A DNA stretch of 52,140 nt from Terriglobia bacterium (GTDB taxonomy: Bacteria; Acidobacteriota; Terriglobia; JAJPHL01), in contig JAJPHL010000004.1 in assembly GCA_021325275.1 (NCBI GenBank), positions 1 through 52,140 on the forward strand, in the 5' to 3' direction. Position 1 is the first letter of the stretch. Every line of letters starts with the position of its first letter. Both the position numbers and the translations under genes were made by a program. Below, piece by piece: positions 14,006 to 22,192 of this stretch. Below the pieces are notes generated by a model. That model worked only from the letters and a program-made list of their open reading frames with translations, ran no database searches and was not told the DNA's origin.

Positions 14006-15136
14006 TTAGCGGGTTGCCAGGACGGTGCGCGACTGGTAGCTCTGCTGGCGGACCGTGAGCTGCTCGATCCGCCGTTCGCGAATTTCGTAGCCCAGTCCCG
14101 GCGTCAGCGGCACGGCGATGGTTCCTTCCGGGCTGACCAAAACTTCCGGCTCGATAATATCCTCGTCCCAATAGCGCCGGCTGGCGGAAACGTCACCGGG
14201 CCAAATGAATCCCGCTTGCGTCGACATGGCGATGTTGTGCGCGCGTCCGATTCCGGATTCGATCATGCCGCCGCACCATGCCGGCGTCTTGCGCTCCAGG
14301 CAATGCTGCTGAATGCGCATCGCCTCGGTGTGACCGCCCACACGCCCCAGCTTTATGTTGATCGCGCGGCACGCGCCCGTTTCCAGCGCCGCCGCGGCGT
14401 GACGCAGGTGGTGGATCGATTCGTCCAGGCAGATCCGAGTGTCGATGCATGCTTGCAGCAACGAATGATTATGCACATCGTCCCACTCGAGGGGCTGTTC
14501 CATCATCAGCAAGTTAAACTCATCCATCCGCTTCAAGTGCCACGTGTCGGCCAGCGTGTATGCCGAATTGGCGTCCACGCTGAGCCGAATATTCGGAAAA
14601 CGCTTGCGAACTTCCCGTACGACCTCGATATCCTTGCCGGGTTTAATTTTCAACTTGATCCTCTGATATCCGGCTGCGACTTCGCGCTCCACCAGCGCGA
14701 GGAGAGCATCGATTCCAGATTGAACTCCCAACGAAACGCCGCAAGGAATTTCCTGGCGCGCTCCGCCCAGGAGCCGGCTGAGCGGCATGCCGCGCATCAG
14801 CGATTCCAGGTGCCACACCGCGTTTTCCAACGCCGCCTTGGCCATTTCGTTGCCGCGCACCGCCGACAGAATCTCCGGAATGTCCCGGGCGCTCTCCAAT
14901 TCCCTACCCTGAACCAGCGGGATCAGATATTTCTCCAGCATGAGCCAGGCCGTGTCGATGGTCTCGGAGTTGTAGTAGGGACCTTCCATGGCCGTGCCTT
15001 CGCCCCATCCGCAAACGCCGTCCGAGCAAACTTGCACCAGCAAAATTCGGCGATCCTGCACGACGCCGAAGCTGGTTTCAAACGGAGCCTTCAGGCGCAT
15101 GTGGATTTCGCGCAGTTCAATGCGATCAATCTTCAT
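14006..15136 (-). CDS. Enolase-superfamily enzyme of the N-succinylamino-acid racemase / o-succinylbenzoate synthase type
   Basis: A 376-residue enzyme of the muconate-lactonizing subgroup. Catalytic residues are all visible: KLKIK (Lys161, Lys163), Asp188 (SVDAN), Glu213 (MEQP), Asp238 (LDES) and Lys262 (NIKLG). Their numbering almost coincides with that of the Amycolatopsis NSAR/OSBS enzyme (163, 189, 214, 239, 263, from memory). It could racemise N-succinylamino acids or make o-succinylbenzoate for menaquinone. No other men genes are near, whereas a GNAT acyltransferase directly precedes it, the known partner in the D- to L-amino-acid conversion route. The start at 15136 is supported by family alignment of MKIDRIELREI and an 11-base overlap with the GNAT gene; a longer open frame upstream has no similarity. 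Confidence 0.85.
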   Translation of the reverse strand: MKIDRIELREIHMRLKAPFETSFGVVQDRRILLVQVCSDGVCGWGEGTAMEGPYYNSETIDTAWLMLEKYLIPLVQGRELESARDIPEILSAVRGNEMAKAALENAVWHLESLMRGMPLSRLLGGARQEIPCGVSLGVQSGIDALLALVEREVAAGYQRIKLKIKPGKDIEVVREVRKRFPNIRLSVDANSAYTLADTWHLKRMDEFNLLMMEQPLEWDDVHNHSLLQACIDTRICLDESIHHLRHAAAALETGACRAINIKLGRVGGHTEAMRIQQHCLERKTPAWCGGMIESGIGRAHNIAMSTQAGFIWPGDVSASRRYWDEDIIEPEVLVSPEGTIAVPLTPGLGYEIRERRIEQLTVRQQSYQSRTVLATR

Positions 15137-15845
15137 AAGGCTCCAATAAGTAAGCGGAACTTCCGGACTGGCGGCTGAAACCCGTGATGGCGTGTCCGAT
15201 CGTGAAGAGTCCCGTAATGCGGGCGCGCAAGTCGGCTTGCCCGTCGGAATTTCGCTTCGCCGGAACGGCGACGGCCACGGCATCATTCCCGCAAGTCAGC
15301 GGGTGGCCTGCGATCGCCGCGTGCACGCGCGGCGAATCGAGGTGCCATTCGGCGACTAACCGATCGGTGGGCAATCCGCGATGCAGCACGCTGGTGGAGT
15401 CGCCGTAGCAATCACGAATATACCGGCGCACGATGGCGCCTAGCCGCGCAATGTTGAAATAGGCGTTGCAGGACTCCAGTGGATCGAAAGTCCATTCGAT
15501 CCGCTTGACGCCGGAGCGCAGCGCGTCTTCCCGTTGCCGCAGTTTGATCAGCCGTCCGAAGCCCTGATTCTGGTATTCCGGCAGCACTCCCACCATGTGC
15601 GAATGAAGATAACGCTCGCCCTGGTGTTCGGCCAGGAAGGCCAGCGCGAAACCGATCGGCGCCTCGCCGTCGAAGGCCAAATAAATCAGGCCGCCGCTCA
15701 TATGCGCGACCGCAAAGATGTGGCCCGGTACGAGATCCTCATCCGCAAAGCCCCAAATCCGGCGCTGCAAATCGACGCAGTGGTGGACATCGCCGTACGA
15801 CTCGCACGGACGGATCTGGATCGCCGATTGGACGGGCATGGTCAT
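15126..15845 (-). CDS. GNAT acyltransferase, candidate D-amino-acid N-succinyltransferase
   Basis: A 239-residue GNAT protein. The acyl-CoA binding loop is seen as QNQGFGR (residues 92-98) following the core strand YLHSHMVGVLPEY. The sequence resembles the GNAT proteins encoded beside NSAR-type racemases, which transfer succinyl from succinyl-CoA to D-amino acids. The start at 15845 overlaps the stop of the RpiR gene (ATGA), and the stop overlaps the racemase start by 11 bases, so the three are coupled. The long upstream extension of this frame runs antisense-like through the regulator gene and is ignored. Acyl donor and acceptor are inferred from the pairing, not from residues. Confidence 0.8.
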   Translation of the reverse strand: MTMPVQSAIQIRPCESYGDVHHCVDLQRRIWGFADEDLVPGHIFAVAHMSGGLIYLAFDGEAPIGFALAFLAEHQGERYLHSHMVGVLPEYQNQGFGRLIKLRQREDALRSGVKRIEWTFDPLESCNAYFNIARLGAIVRRYIRDCYGDSTSVLHRGLPTDRLVAEWHLDSPRVHAAIAGHPLTCGNDAVAVAVPAKRNSDGQADLRARITGLFTIGHAITGFSRQSGSSAYLLEPYED

Positions 15846-16720
15846 GACTCTTTGCGCTCCCGATACCAGCGCGCGCCGGAGAGATATTCGCGATCGGTGG
15901 GCTTCAGGCGAGTCAGCGCGCGTTTGGGATTCAAGTGCGCGCACGCCACATGGATCGCGCTGATCAGCGCCATGGGAACCACGTAGGAATTGAGGAACGA
16001 GGGACTGACCACGCTGGCGATGAGGTATCGATCCGTGTTCCGCGCAATCGGCGTGGCGCTGCCGTCGGTGATTCCCAACGTCTTGACGCCGCGCTCGGCG
16101 GCGCGGCGCAGGCAATCCACGGTCACGCGCAAGCATTGCCCGAAGCTGATGGCGATCAACATGTCCTTCCGCGAAAGCACATCGACCTTATGCTGCAAGT
16201 TGCCCTCGCTGGAAATCGGCGCCTCGGCATCGAAGCCCAGCGTGGTGAGGCCATACGCGAAATAGTAGGCCAGGGACATGGCGAAGTCGGCGCCCACCAC
16301 TAGGATCCGGCGCGCCTCGGTAATGAGTCTCGCGGCATCGACCACTTGCTTGCGGTCGAGCCGGGAACACAGCAGATTCACTCCGCTGAGCGCCTGATTC
16401 AGACTGGCATCGAGGTGATCGGTGATGCTTCGGCGCTCGCGCGTGGCGGCTTTCAGCGCCGTATACGGCGTCAAGCGGGTCATTAGATGCAAACGCAGGT
16501 CGTCGGCAAATTCGGGGAAGCCCGCGTATCCCAGCGCTTGAACCGTGCGCACCACCGTGGCGGCATCGACGTCGTAACGTTTGGCCACTTCGCGCGAAGA
16601 GAGGAAACTGGTTTCCTCGCAGTGCTCCATGATGGAGCGCACCAACGCTTGGCGGCGCGGACCCAATTTTCCGCCCGCCGCCGCAAAGCGGCGTTCAATC
16701 GCGGTCGTGGTGTGGCTCAC
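15842..16720 (-). CDS. RpiR/MurR-family transcriptional regulator with SIS domain
   Basis: A 292-residue regulator. Residues 1-85 contain the RpiR-type winged HTH (SSREVAKRYDVDAATVVRTVQALGY is the recognition region, about 41-65), and residues about 115-260 form a SIS domain (RILVVGADFAMSLAYYFAYGL; LIAISFGQCLRVTV; VKTLGITDG) which in relatives binds phosphosugars such as MurNAc-6-phosphate. It is the first gene of the minus-strand run and faces the TonB receptor gene across a 160-base intergenic region, so it is the natural candidate to control both transcripts. The SIS ligand is unknown; several residues usually contacting phosphosugars would need alignment. Confidence 0.88.
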   Translation of the reverse strand: MSHTTTAIERRFAAAGGKLGPRRQALVRSIMEHCEETSFLSSREVAKRYDVDAATVVRTVQALGYAGFPEFADDLRLHLMTRLTPYTALKAATRERRSITDHLDASLNQALSGVNLLCSRLDRKQVVDAARLITEARRILVVGADFAMSLAYYFAYGLTTLGFDAEAPISSEGNLQHKVDVLSRKDMLIAISFGQCLRVTVDCLRRAAERGVKTLGITDGSATPIARNTDRYLIASVVSPSFLNSYVVPMALISAIHVACAHLNPKRALTRLKPTDREYLSGARWYRERKES

Positions 16721-16783
16721 CGGCAGACTCCTGGTGGAGAATCATACTCCCAGAATCGCGCCTCTGCAACATCTGTTGTCTAC

Positions 16784-16813
16784 TTGACAGTGATGCAACG
16801 TGTGGTGTATACC
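16784..16813 (+). promoter_or_regulatory. Sigma70-like promoter for the TonB receptor operon
   Basis: TTGACA at 16784-16789 and TATACC at 16808-16813, separated by 18 bases. The start codon at 16882 follows with a leader of about 60 bases and a GGAGGG ribosome-binding site. A short inverted repeat (CAAC-ATCT-GTTG, about 16767-16778) and a second GCAAC lie beside it and could be part of an operator for the divergent RpiR regulator, although the arms are short. Confidence 0.5.
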
Positions 16814-16881
16814 ATCAGCAAAGGCGAGGGGCCGATTCAAGCACGGAAAAGTTCGATCAAATGCGGCGGGAGGGTTGGGCC

Positions 16882-19800
16882 ATGAGAAGTCATTTCTTTT
16901 CGAGCAGGATCGTCCTGAACATCGTGATCGCCGCGGCGGCCGTCGCCATGACGGCGCACGCGCAGACCGCCTCGACCGGCGCGATCGCCGGCGTGGTGAG
17001 CGATCCCAAGCACGCCGTGATTCCCGGCGTCCAAGTGACCGTGACCAGCGAGACCACCGGAGAAACGCGGTCGGTCCCCACCCAAGCCAACGGCGCCTAT
17101 TCGGTTCCGCTGCTGCCGCCCGGGTCGTATCGCGTGGAATTTCGCAAAGGCGGATTCCGAAACGTGCTGAACACCGGCCTGAACGTCACGGTCGGCCAGA
17201 CGGCGCGATTGGACATCCAACTGGAACTCAGCGCGGTGCAGGAAGAAGTGACGGTCGGCGCGAATGCGCAAGCCTTGGACACGCAGGCCGCGTCGCTGGG
17301 ACGCACCACCGGCGAGCAAACCATCCAGGAGCTGCCACTGGCCGCGCGCAATTTTACGCAAATCGTCGGACTGAATCCCGGCGTGGCACAGGACATCAAC
17401 AACGCCACCGACATCGGCCGCGGCAGCGGCGGCATGAGCACGTTCTCCGTCGGCGGAGGCTCGGTGAAGGACAACAATTTTCAGATGGATGGATTGGGCA
17501 CCAACGACATCCAGAATAGCGGGCAATTCAGCGGCGGTGTGGCGATTCCGAATCCCGATACGATCCAGGAGTTCCGAGTTCTCACCAATCAATACGACGC
17601 CAGCTATGGACGCGACGGCGGCGCGCAAATCAACGTGGTCACCAAGAGCGGCACCAACCAGCTTCACGGCTCGCTGTTCGAATTTCTGCGCAACGACGAT
17701 CTCAACGCCAACGATTTCTTCTTCAACCGCCAGGGATCGCGGCGCCCGGTGCTGAAACAAAATCAGTTCGGCGGGACGATCGGCGGAAAGATCATCAAGG
17801 ATAAGCTGTTTTTCTTCGGATCGTACCAGGGCACGCGCCAGCGCAACGGCGTCACCGCGGGATCCTGCGCCACGAGTTTCGTGATGCCGCCGCTCACCGA
17901 CAATCGCTCGGCCGCGGCGCTCGGCGCGCTGTTCGCCGGGCAGAGCGGATTACTGGGCGGCGCCAAAGTCGCCGCCAACGGATCGAATATCAGTCCGCAA
18001 GCGTTGCAGCTTCTCAATCTGAAGTTCCCGAACGGGCAGTATGTGATTCCGTCTCCGCAGAAAATCGATCCCACGCAGCCTTTCGCGACGCAGGGATCGT
18101 CGGTGTACAGCGCGCCGTGCCCCTTCACCGAGGATCAGTATCTCGCCAACGTCGACTATGTAATGTCCACCAAGAGCCGGCTGGCGGCCAAGCTGTTTGT
18201 CGCGAACAGCAACCTGACCAATACGTTCATCAGCACGAATCTCGGCGGGCCCACCGCGCCCGGCTGGCCGGTGGTGAATCCCAACAAATTCGTGATCGCC
18301 TCGCTCACTCACACCTACGTTTTCACGTCGTCGCTGATCAACGAACTTCAGATCGGCTATCACCGGCAACAGGTGGGATTCGAACAAGTGGAGCCGATCA
18401 GTTATTCCGACTTCGGCGTAAACGCGCCGTCCTACGACAACAACATTCCCGAAATCTTCATCAACGGCGCGTTGACCTTGGGCGGCAATGGACAATCCTT
18501 GCTGAACTATCAGAACAACTACGATCTCCAGGACACGCTTTCATGGACCCACGGGAATCATACGATCCGCGTGGGAGGCGGCGCGGAATACACCCAAAAT
18601 AACAACTTGGGATTCCACTATCTGGCGGGCGTCTTGTTCCTGAGCTTTCCGGACATGCTGATTGGCGGACCAGGAAACGTCTTCGAGACAGTCGATCTGC
18701 CGGGACAATTCGATCGGGCCTTCCGGGTATGGGACGCCAACGCGTGGGTACAGGACGATATCAAGGTGAGCAGCCGTTTGACCGTGAACATCGGCCTTCG
18801 CTTCGAGCGCCTCGGCAATCTAGCTGACGCGCTCGGGCGAAACAGCGACTTCGATTACACAATGGCGAATCCCAACCCGCCTTCCACCGGAACCTTGGCG
18901 GGATTCACCGTGCCCGCCAACTACCGGGGAACGGTGCCGGCGGGCGTCACGAAGGTCGGCAACGACAGCGGCCTCCGCGACTATGGACTCAACACGTGGA
19001 ACCCGAAGCTGGGATTCGCATGGCAATTGCCGCACACCGATCGTTTCGTTCTGCGCGGCGGCTATGGCATGTCGCATCAGCGCACCACGGGACAGCCGTT
19101 CATCCAATTGCTGACGGCGCCGCCTTTTGCGGTCACGAACATTTTGTCGGGCGGCTTGGCGGCCAATCTGACGTTCGCGAATCCCTTCCCGCCGGCCGTC
19201 ACGCTGCCGGTGTATCAACCCTATTCGCCGACCACTCTGGAAGCGCTGACGATCATCGATCAGAACTATCGTCCGCCGACGTTCCAGCATTACAGCTTGG
19301 GCGTGCAGACGAAACTGATGAGCGATTTGGTGCTCGATATTTCTTATGTGGGCGGACGCGACACGCATCTTCTGCAAACGCGGTCGATCAACCAAGCGAT
19401 CCTGGCCAGCCCCACCAATCCGATTCGCGGCGTCACCACCGATACCGTCGCCAACATCCAGACGCGCGTGCCTTATCAAGGATTCACGTCGAGCGGACTC
19501 ACCGATATCGAGAACGCCGGCGCGGGTTGGTACAACGCGCTGTATGCCAACCTCAACAAGCAGTTCCGTCACGGTCTGCAATTGCAGGCGGCCTATACGT
19601 TCTCGCGATTGCTTTCCACCGATCTCAGTTCGGCGGCCGGCGCCAACGGCGGATCGACGACGGGAGATCAGAATAGTCCGCAACAGCGCTATGGTCCGGA
19701 CAGCTTCATTCGCGATCAACGTTTCGTTGTCAGCGGTGTCTATACGCTGCCCGGCCCGACGGGCAAAACCTTGTTGGGCGAAACGCTCGGCGGATGGCAA

Positions 19801-20280
19801 GTGGGCGCCGTGACGACGTTCCAAACCGGCGACCGCTTGACGATCACGGGAACCAACGCCAACAATGTTTTCGGGATCACCAGCGACCGCGGGCAGATCG
19901 CCGCGGGATGCACGTACCCGCAACTGCTGACGTCCGGCGATATCGAAAACAATCTCAACAGCTATTTCAACAAGAGCTGCGTCGGCGCGTATCCGGTGAT
20001 CGGGAGCGACAACAAAGGGACGACGTTTGGAAACATCGGCGTGGGAACCGAGCGCGGGCCGGGACAAAAGAACATCGACTTCTCGCTCGTCAAGAACTTT
20101 CCGATGGCTTGGCCGGGAGAACATTCCAGCTTGCAATTCCGCACGGAGTTCTTCAACGTCTTTAATTGGGTGAACTTCGCCAATCCCAGTGCGTCGCAGA
20201 CTTCGTCCGCGTTCGGACACATTCTGGCGACCAGCGTAAATCCCAGGGTCGTGCAGTTCGCGCTGAAATTCCGGTTCTAA
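16882..20280 (+). CDS. Oar-like TonB-dependent outer-membrane receptor
   Basis: A 1132-residue outer-membrane protein. A signal peptide (to about residue 27, AHA) is followed by a carboxypeptidase-regulatory-like beta-sandwich (about 28-115, ASTGAIAGVVSDPKHAVIPG), a plug domain (about 120-240, with QEEVTVGANAQALDT and the DGLGTNDIQNSGQFSG region) and a long beta barrel ending in VQFALKFRF, an aromatic C-terminal strand. Proteins of this kind import bulky peptides or glycans, or export them, using TonB energy. The start at 16882 is preferred to an ATG at 16861 because GGAGGG lies 8 bases upstream and the signal peptide begins there. It heads a plus-strand series of peptidases, which suggests oligopeptide uptake. 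Confidence 0.92.
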   Translation: MRSHFFSSRIVLNIVIAAAAVAMTAHAQTASTGAIAGVVSDPKHAVIPGVQVTVTSETTGETRSVPTQANGAYSVPLLPPGSYRVEFRKGGFRNVLNTGLNVTVGQTARLDIQLELSAVQEEVTVGANAQALDTQAASLGRTTGEQTIQELPLAARNFTQIVGLNPGVAQDINNATDIGRGSGGMSTFSVGGGSVKDNNFQMDGLGTNDIQNSGQFSGGVAIPNPDTIQEFRVLTNQYDASYGRDGGAQINVVTKSGTNQLHGSLFEFLRNDDLNANDFFFNRQGSRRPVLKQNQFGGTIGGKIIKDKLFFFGSYQGTRQRNGVTAGSCATSFVMPPLTDNRSAAALGALFAGQSGLLGGAKVAANGSNISPQALQLLNLKFPNGQYVIPSPQKIDPTQPFATQGSSVYSAPCPFTEDQYLANVDYVMSTKSRLAAKLFVANSNLTNTFISTNLGGPTAPGWPVVNPNKFVIASLTHTYVFTSSLINELQIGYHRQQVGFEQVEPISYSDFGVNAPSYDNNIPEIFINGALTLGGNGQSLLNYQNNYDLQDTLSWTHGNHTIRVGGGAEYTQNNNLGFHYLAGVLFLSFPDMLIGGPGNVFETVDLPGQFDRAFRVWDANAWVQDDIKVSSRLTVNIGLRFERLGNLADALGRNSDFDYTMANPNPPSTGTLAGFTVPANYRGTVPAGVTKVGNDSGLRDYGLNTWNPKLGFAWQLPHTDRFVLRGGYGMSHQRTTGQPFIQLLTAPPFAVTNILSGGLAANLTFANPFPPAVTLPVYQPYSPTTLEALTIIDQNYRPPTFQHYSLGVQTKLMSDLVLDISYVGGRDTHLLQTRSINQAILASPTNPIRGVTTDTVANIQTRVPYQGFTSSGLTDIENAGAGWYNALYANLNKQFRHGLQLQAAYTFSRLLSTDLSSAAGANGGSTTGDQNSPQQRYGPDSFIRDQRFVVSGVYTLPGPTGKTLLGETLGGWQVGAVTTFQTGDRLTITGTNANNVFGITSDRGQIAAGCTYPQLLTSGDIENNLNSYFNKSCVGAYPVIGSDNKGTTFGNIGVGTERGPGQKNIDFSLVKNFPMAWPGEHSSLQFRTEFFNVFNWVNFANPSASQTSSAFGHILATSVNPRVVQFALKFRF

Positions 20281-20284
20281 ACAT

Positions 20285-22183
20285 ATGGGACGTCGACTCG
20301 CTTTCGTCTGTAGCGGCATTTTTTTCGGCTTGTCGTTCTTGTCGTTGGCGGGCGCCCAATCGCCCGCAATGACCGCTGCGGACGTCGACGCGTTCCTCAA
20401 CGGCGTGATGCCGCTGCAACTGCAACGCGAAGACATCGGCGGCGCGGTGATCGTTGTGGTCAAGGACGGCCAGGTCCTGTTCGCCAAGGGATACGGATTC
20501 TCCGATGTCGATAAGCGCACGCCGGTGACCGCCGATGCGACGCTTTTTCGTCCCGGCTCGATCTCCAAGCTGTTCACCTGGACGTCGGTGATGCAGCTTG
20601 TGGAACAGAAAAAACTCGATCTCGATCGCGATGTGAACGAGTATCTCGACTTCAAGATTCCCGCAACGTTCCCGCAACCGATCACCCTGCGCAACATCAT
20701 GACGCATACGCCGGGGTTCGAAGAGACGATCAAAAACCTCTTCGGCAAGGACGCGAAGAGTCTCAAACCGCTGGGCGACTATCTGAAAGTTTCTCTGCCG
20801 GAGCGCGTTTTCCCTCCCGGAACGACGCCGGCATATTCAAACTATGCGACGGCGCTGGCCGGTTACATCGTGCAGCGAGTGTCGGGCGAACCGTTCGAGG
20901 ATTACGTCGATCGGCATATCCTTCAGCCGCTGGGCATGACGCACACCACGTTCCGCCAACCGCTTTCCGCGGCGCTGGAGCCGTTGATGTCGAAGGGATA
21001 CCAAGTCGCGTCGAAACCTGCCAAACCGTTTGAGATCGTGCAAGCGTGGCCGGCCGGCAGCGTCTCGACCACCGCGGCGGATATGGCGCGCTTCATGATC
21101 GCGCATTTGCAAGACGGACGCTACGAAAACGTCCAGATTCTCCAACCGGAAACGGCGCGCCTGATGCATTCGGCGCAGTTTTCCGCCGTTCCGCCGCTTA
21201 ACTCGATGGCGCTGGGTTTCTACGAAGAGACACGCAACGGCCAGCGGATCATCGGTCATGGTGGCGACACCGTTTGCTTCCACAGCGATCTGCATTTGGT
21301 GCTCGATCAAAACATCGGCTTTTTCGTTTCCTATAACAGCGCCGGCAAGGGCCAAATCAGCCCGCGCACGGCGGTGTGGAACGAGTTTCTCGATCGCTAT
21401 TTCCCCTACCAGGCCGCGGCCGAAACGACGCCGTCGACAAGCGCGCAAGACGTCCAAGAAGTTTCCGGCAGTTACTTAGTGAGCCGGCGCGCGCAAACCA
21501 CGATTTTCGCGTTTCTCTCGGCAGCGGGCGTCACTAAAGTGTCGGTGAATGGCGACGGCACCATCAGCATGGGCGCGCGCCAGTTGAACGGCGAGCCGAA
21601 ACACTTTCGCGAAGTAGGACCGATGGTGTTTCGCGAAGTTCACGGACAAGATCGCGTGGCGTTCAAGAAAAATGCTTCGGGAGCGTGGCGCATGGGCGTC
21701 GATTTCCCGTTCATGGTGTTCGACCACGCGCCCTGGTACGAAAGCGGACCCTTCAACAACACCTTGATTTTCGGATCGCTGTGCGTGTTCGCGCTGACCG
21801 TGTTGCTGTGGCCGGTTGGCGCGCTTGTCCGCTGGCACTACGCACACCCGCTCGGGTTACAGAAGAGCGTCCTTCGTGTGATAGTCCGCATCGTCTGCAC
21901 GATTGATGTGGTTTTCGCACTGGGATGGCTGAGTTTGGCGGCGAGTCTCGATCCCGGCAAATTGAACGACAGCTTGAATGGCGTTCTGATGCTCCTTCAG
22001 GCTTTGGGATGGCTGGGTGTGATCGGAACGCTCCCCGTGTTCGCCGACGCCGCGCTCGCGCTTTTCGACAAGAATCGCTGGTGGTTTAGCCGCGTGCATG
22101 CGATCGCGGTGGCCGTCGCCTGTACTGGTTTCTCCTGGTTTCTTTATCACTGGCACATGCTTCATCCCAGCATGAAATACTGA
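20285..22183 (+). CDS. Beta-lactamase-fold serine hydrolase with C-terminal membrane helices
   Basis: A 632-residue protein with a signal peptide (to about AGA, residue 24). The penicillin-binding-like catalytic domain spans about 28-370: Ser92-x-x-Lys95 in GSISKLF, Tyr-Ser-Asn in PAYSNYA and an HGG triad in IIGHGGDT. A beta domain follows, and residues about 495-632 hold three or four hydrophobic helices (TLIFGSLCVFALTVLLWPVG; IVRIVCTIDVVFALGWLSL; ALGWLGVIGTLPVF; AIAVAVACTGFSWFLY), tethering the enzyme to the inner membrane. It starts 4 bases after the receptor stop. Possible activities are DD-carboxypeptidase, D-aminopeptidase or esterase; classical beta-lactamase activity is less likely. 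Confidence 0.88.
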   Translation: MGRRLAFVCSGIFFGLSFLSLAGAQSPAMTAADVDAFLNGVMPLQLQREDIGGAVIVVVKDGQVLFAKGYGFSDVDKRTPVTADATLFRPGSISKLFTWTSVMQLVEQKKLDLDRDVNEYLDFKIPATFPQPITLRNIMTHTPGFEETIKNLFGKDAKSLKPLGDYLKVSLPERVFPPGTTPAYSNYATALAGYIVQRVSGEPFEDYVDRHILQPLGMTHTTFRQPLSAALEPLMSKGYQVASKPAKPFEIVQAWPAGSVSTTAADMARFMIAHLQDGRYENVQILQPETARLMHSAQFSAVPPLNSMALGFYEETRNGQRIIGHGGDTVCFHSDLHLVLDQNIGFFVSYNSAGKGQISPRTAVWNEFLDRYFPYQAAAETTPSTSAQDVQEVSGSYLVSRRAQTTIFAFLSAAGVTKVSVNGDGTISMGARQLNGEPKHFREVGPMVFREVHGQDRVAFKKNASGAWRMGVDFPFMVFDHAPWYESGPFNNTLIFGSLCVFALTVLLWPVGALVRWHYAHPLGLQKSVLRVIVRIVCTIDVVFALGWLSLAASLDPGKLNDSLNGVLMLLQALGWLGVIGTLPVFADAALALFDKNRWWFSRVHAIAVAVACTGFSWFLYHWHMLHPSMKY

Positions 22184-22192
22184 GGTCCATCT

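Noticed and set aside
14006..15136. Menaquinone o-succinylbenzoate synthase (menC) as the firm name
   Set aside because: No other menaquinone gene is nearby and the GNAT neighbour indicates the N-succinylamino-acid route, so no symbol was given.
18820..20766. 648-codon minus-strand reading frame under the TonB receptor and following gene
   Set aside because: It spans two real plus-strand genes, is rich in Arg as expected for an antisense GC-rich frame, and has no recognisable domain.
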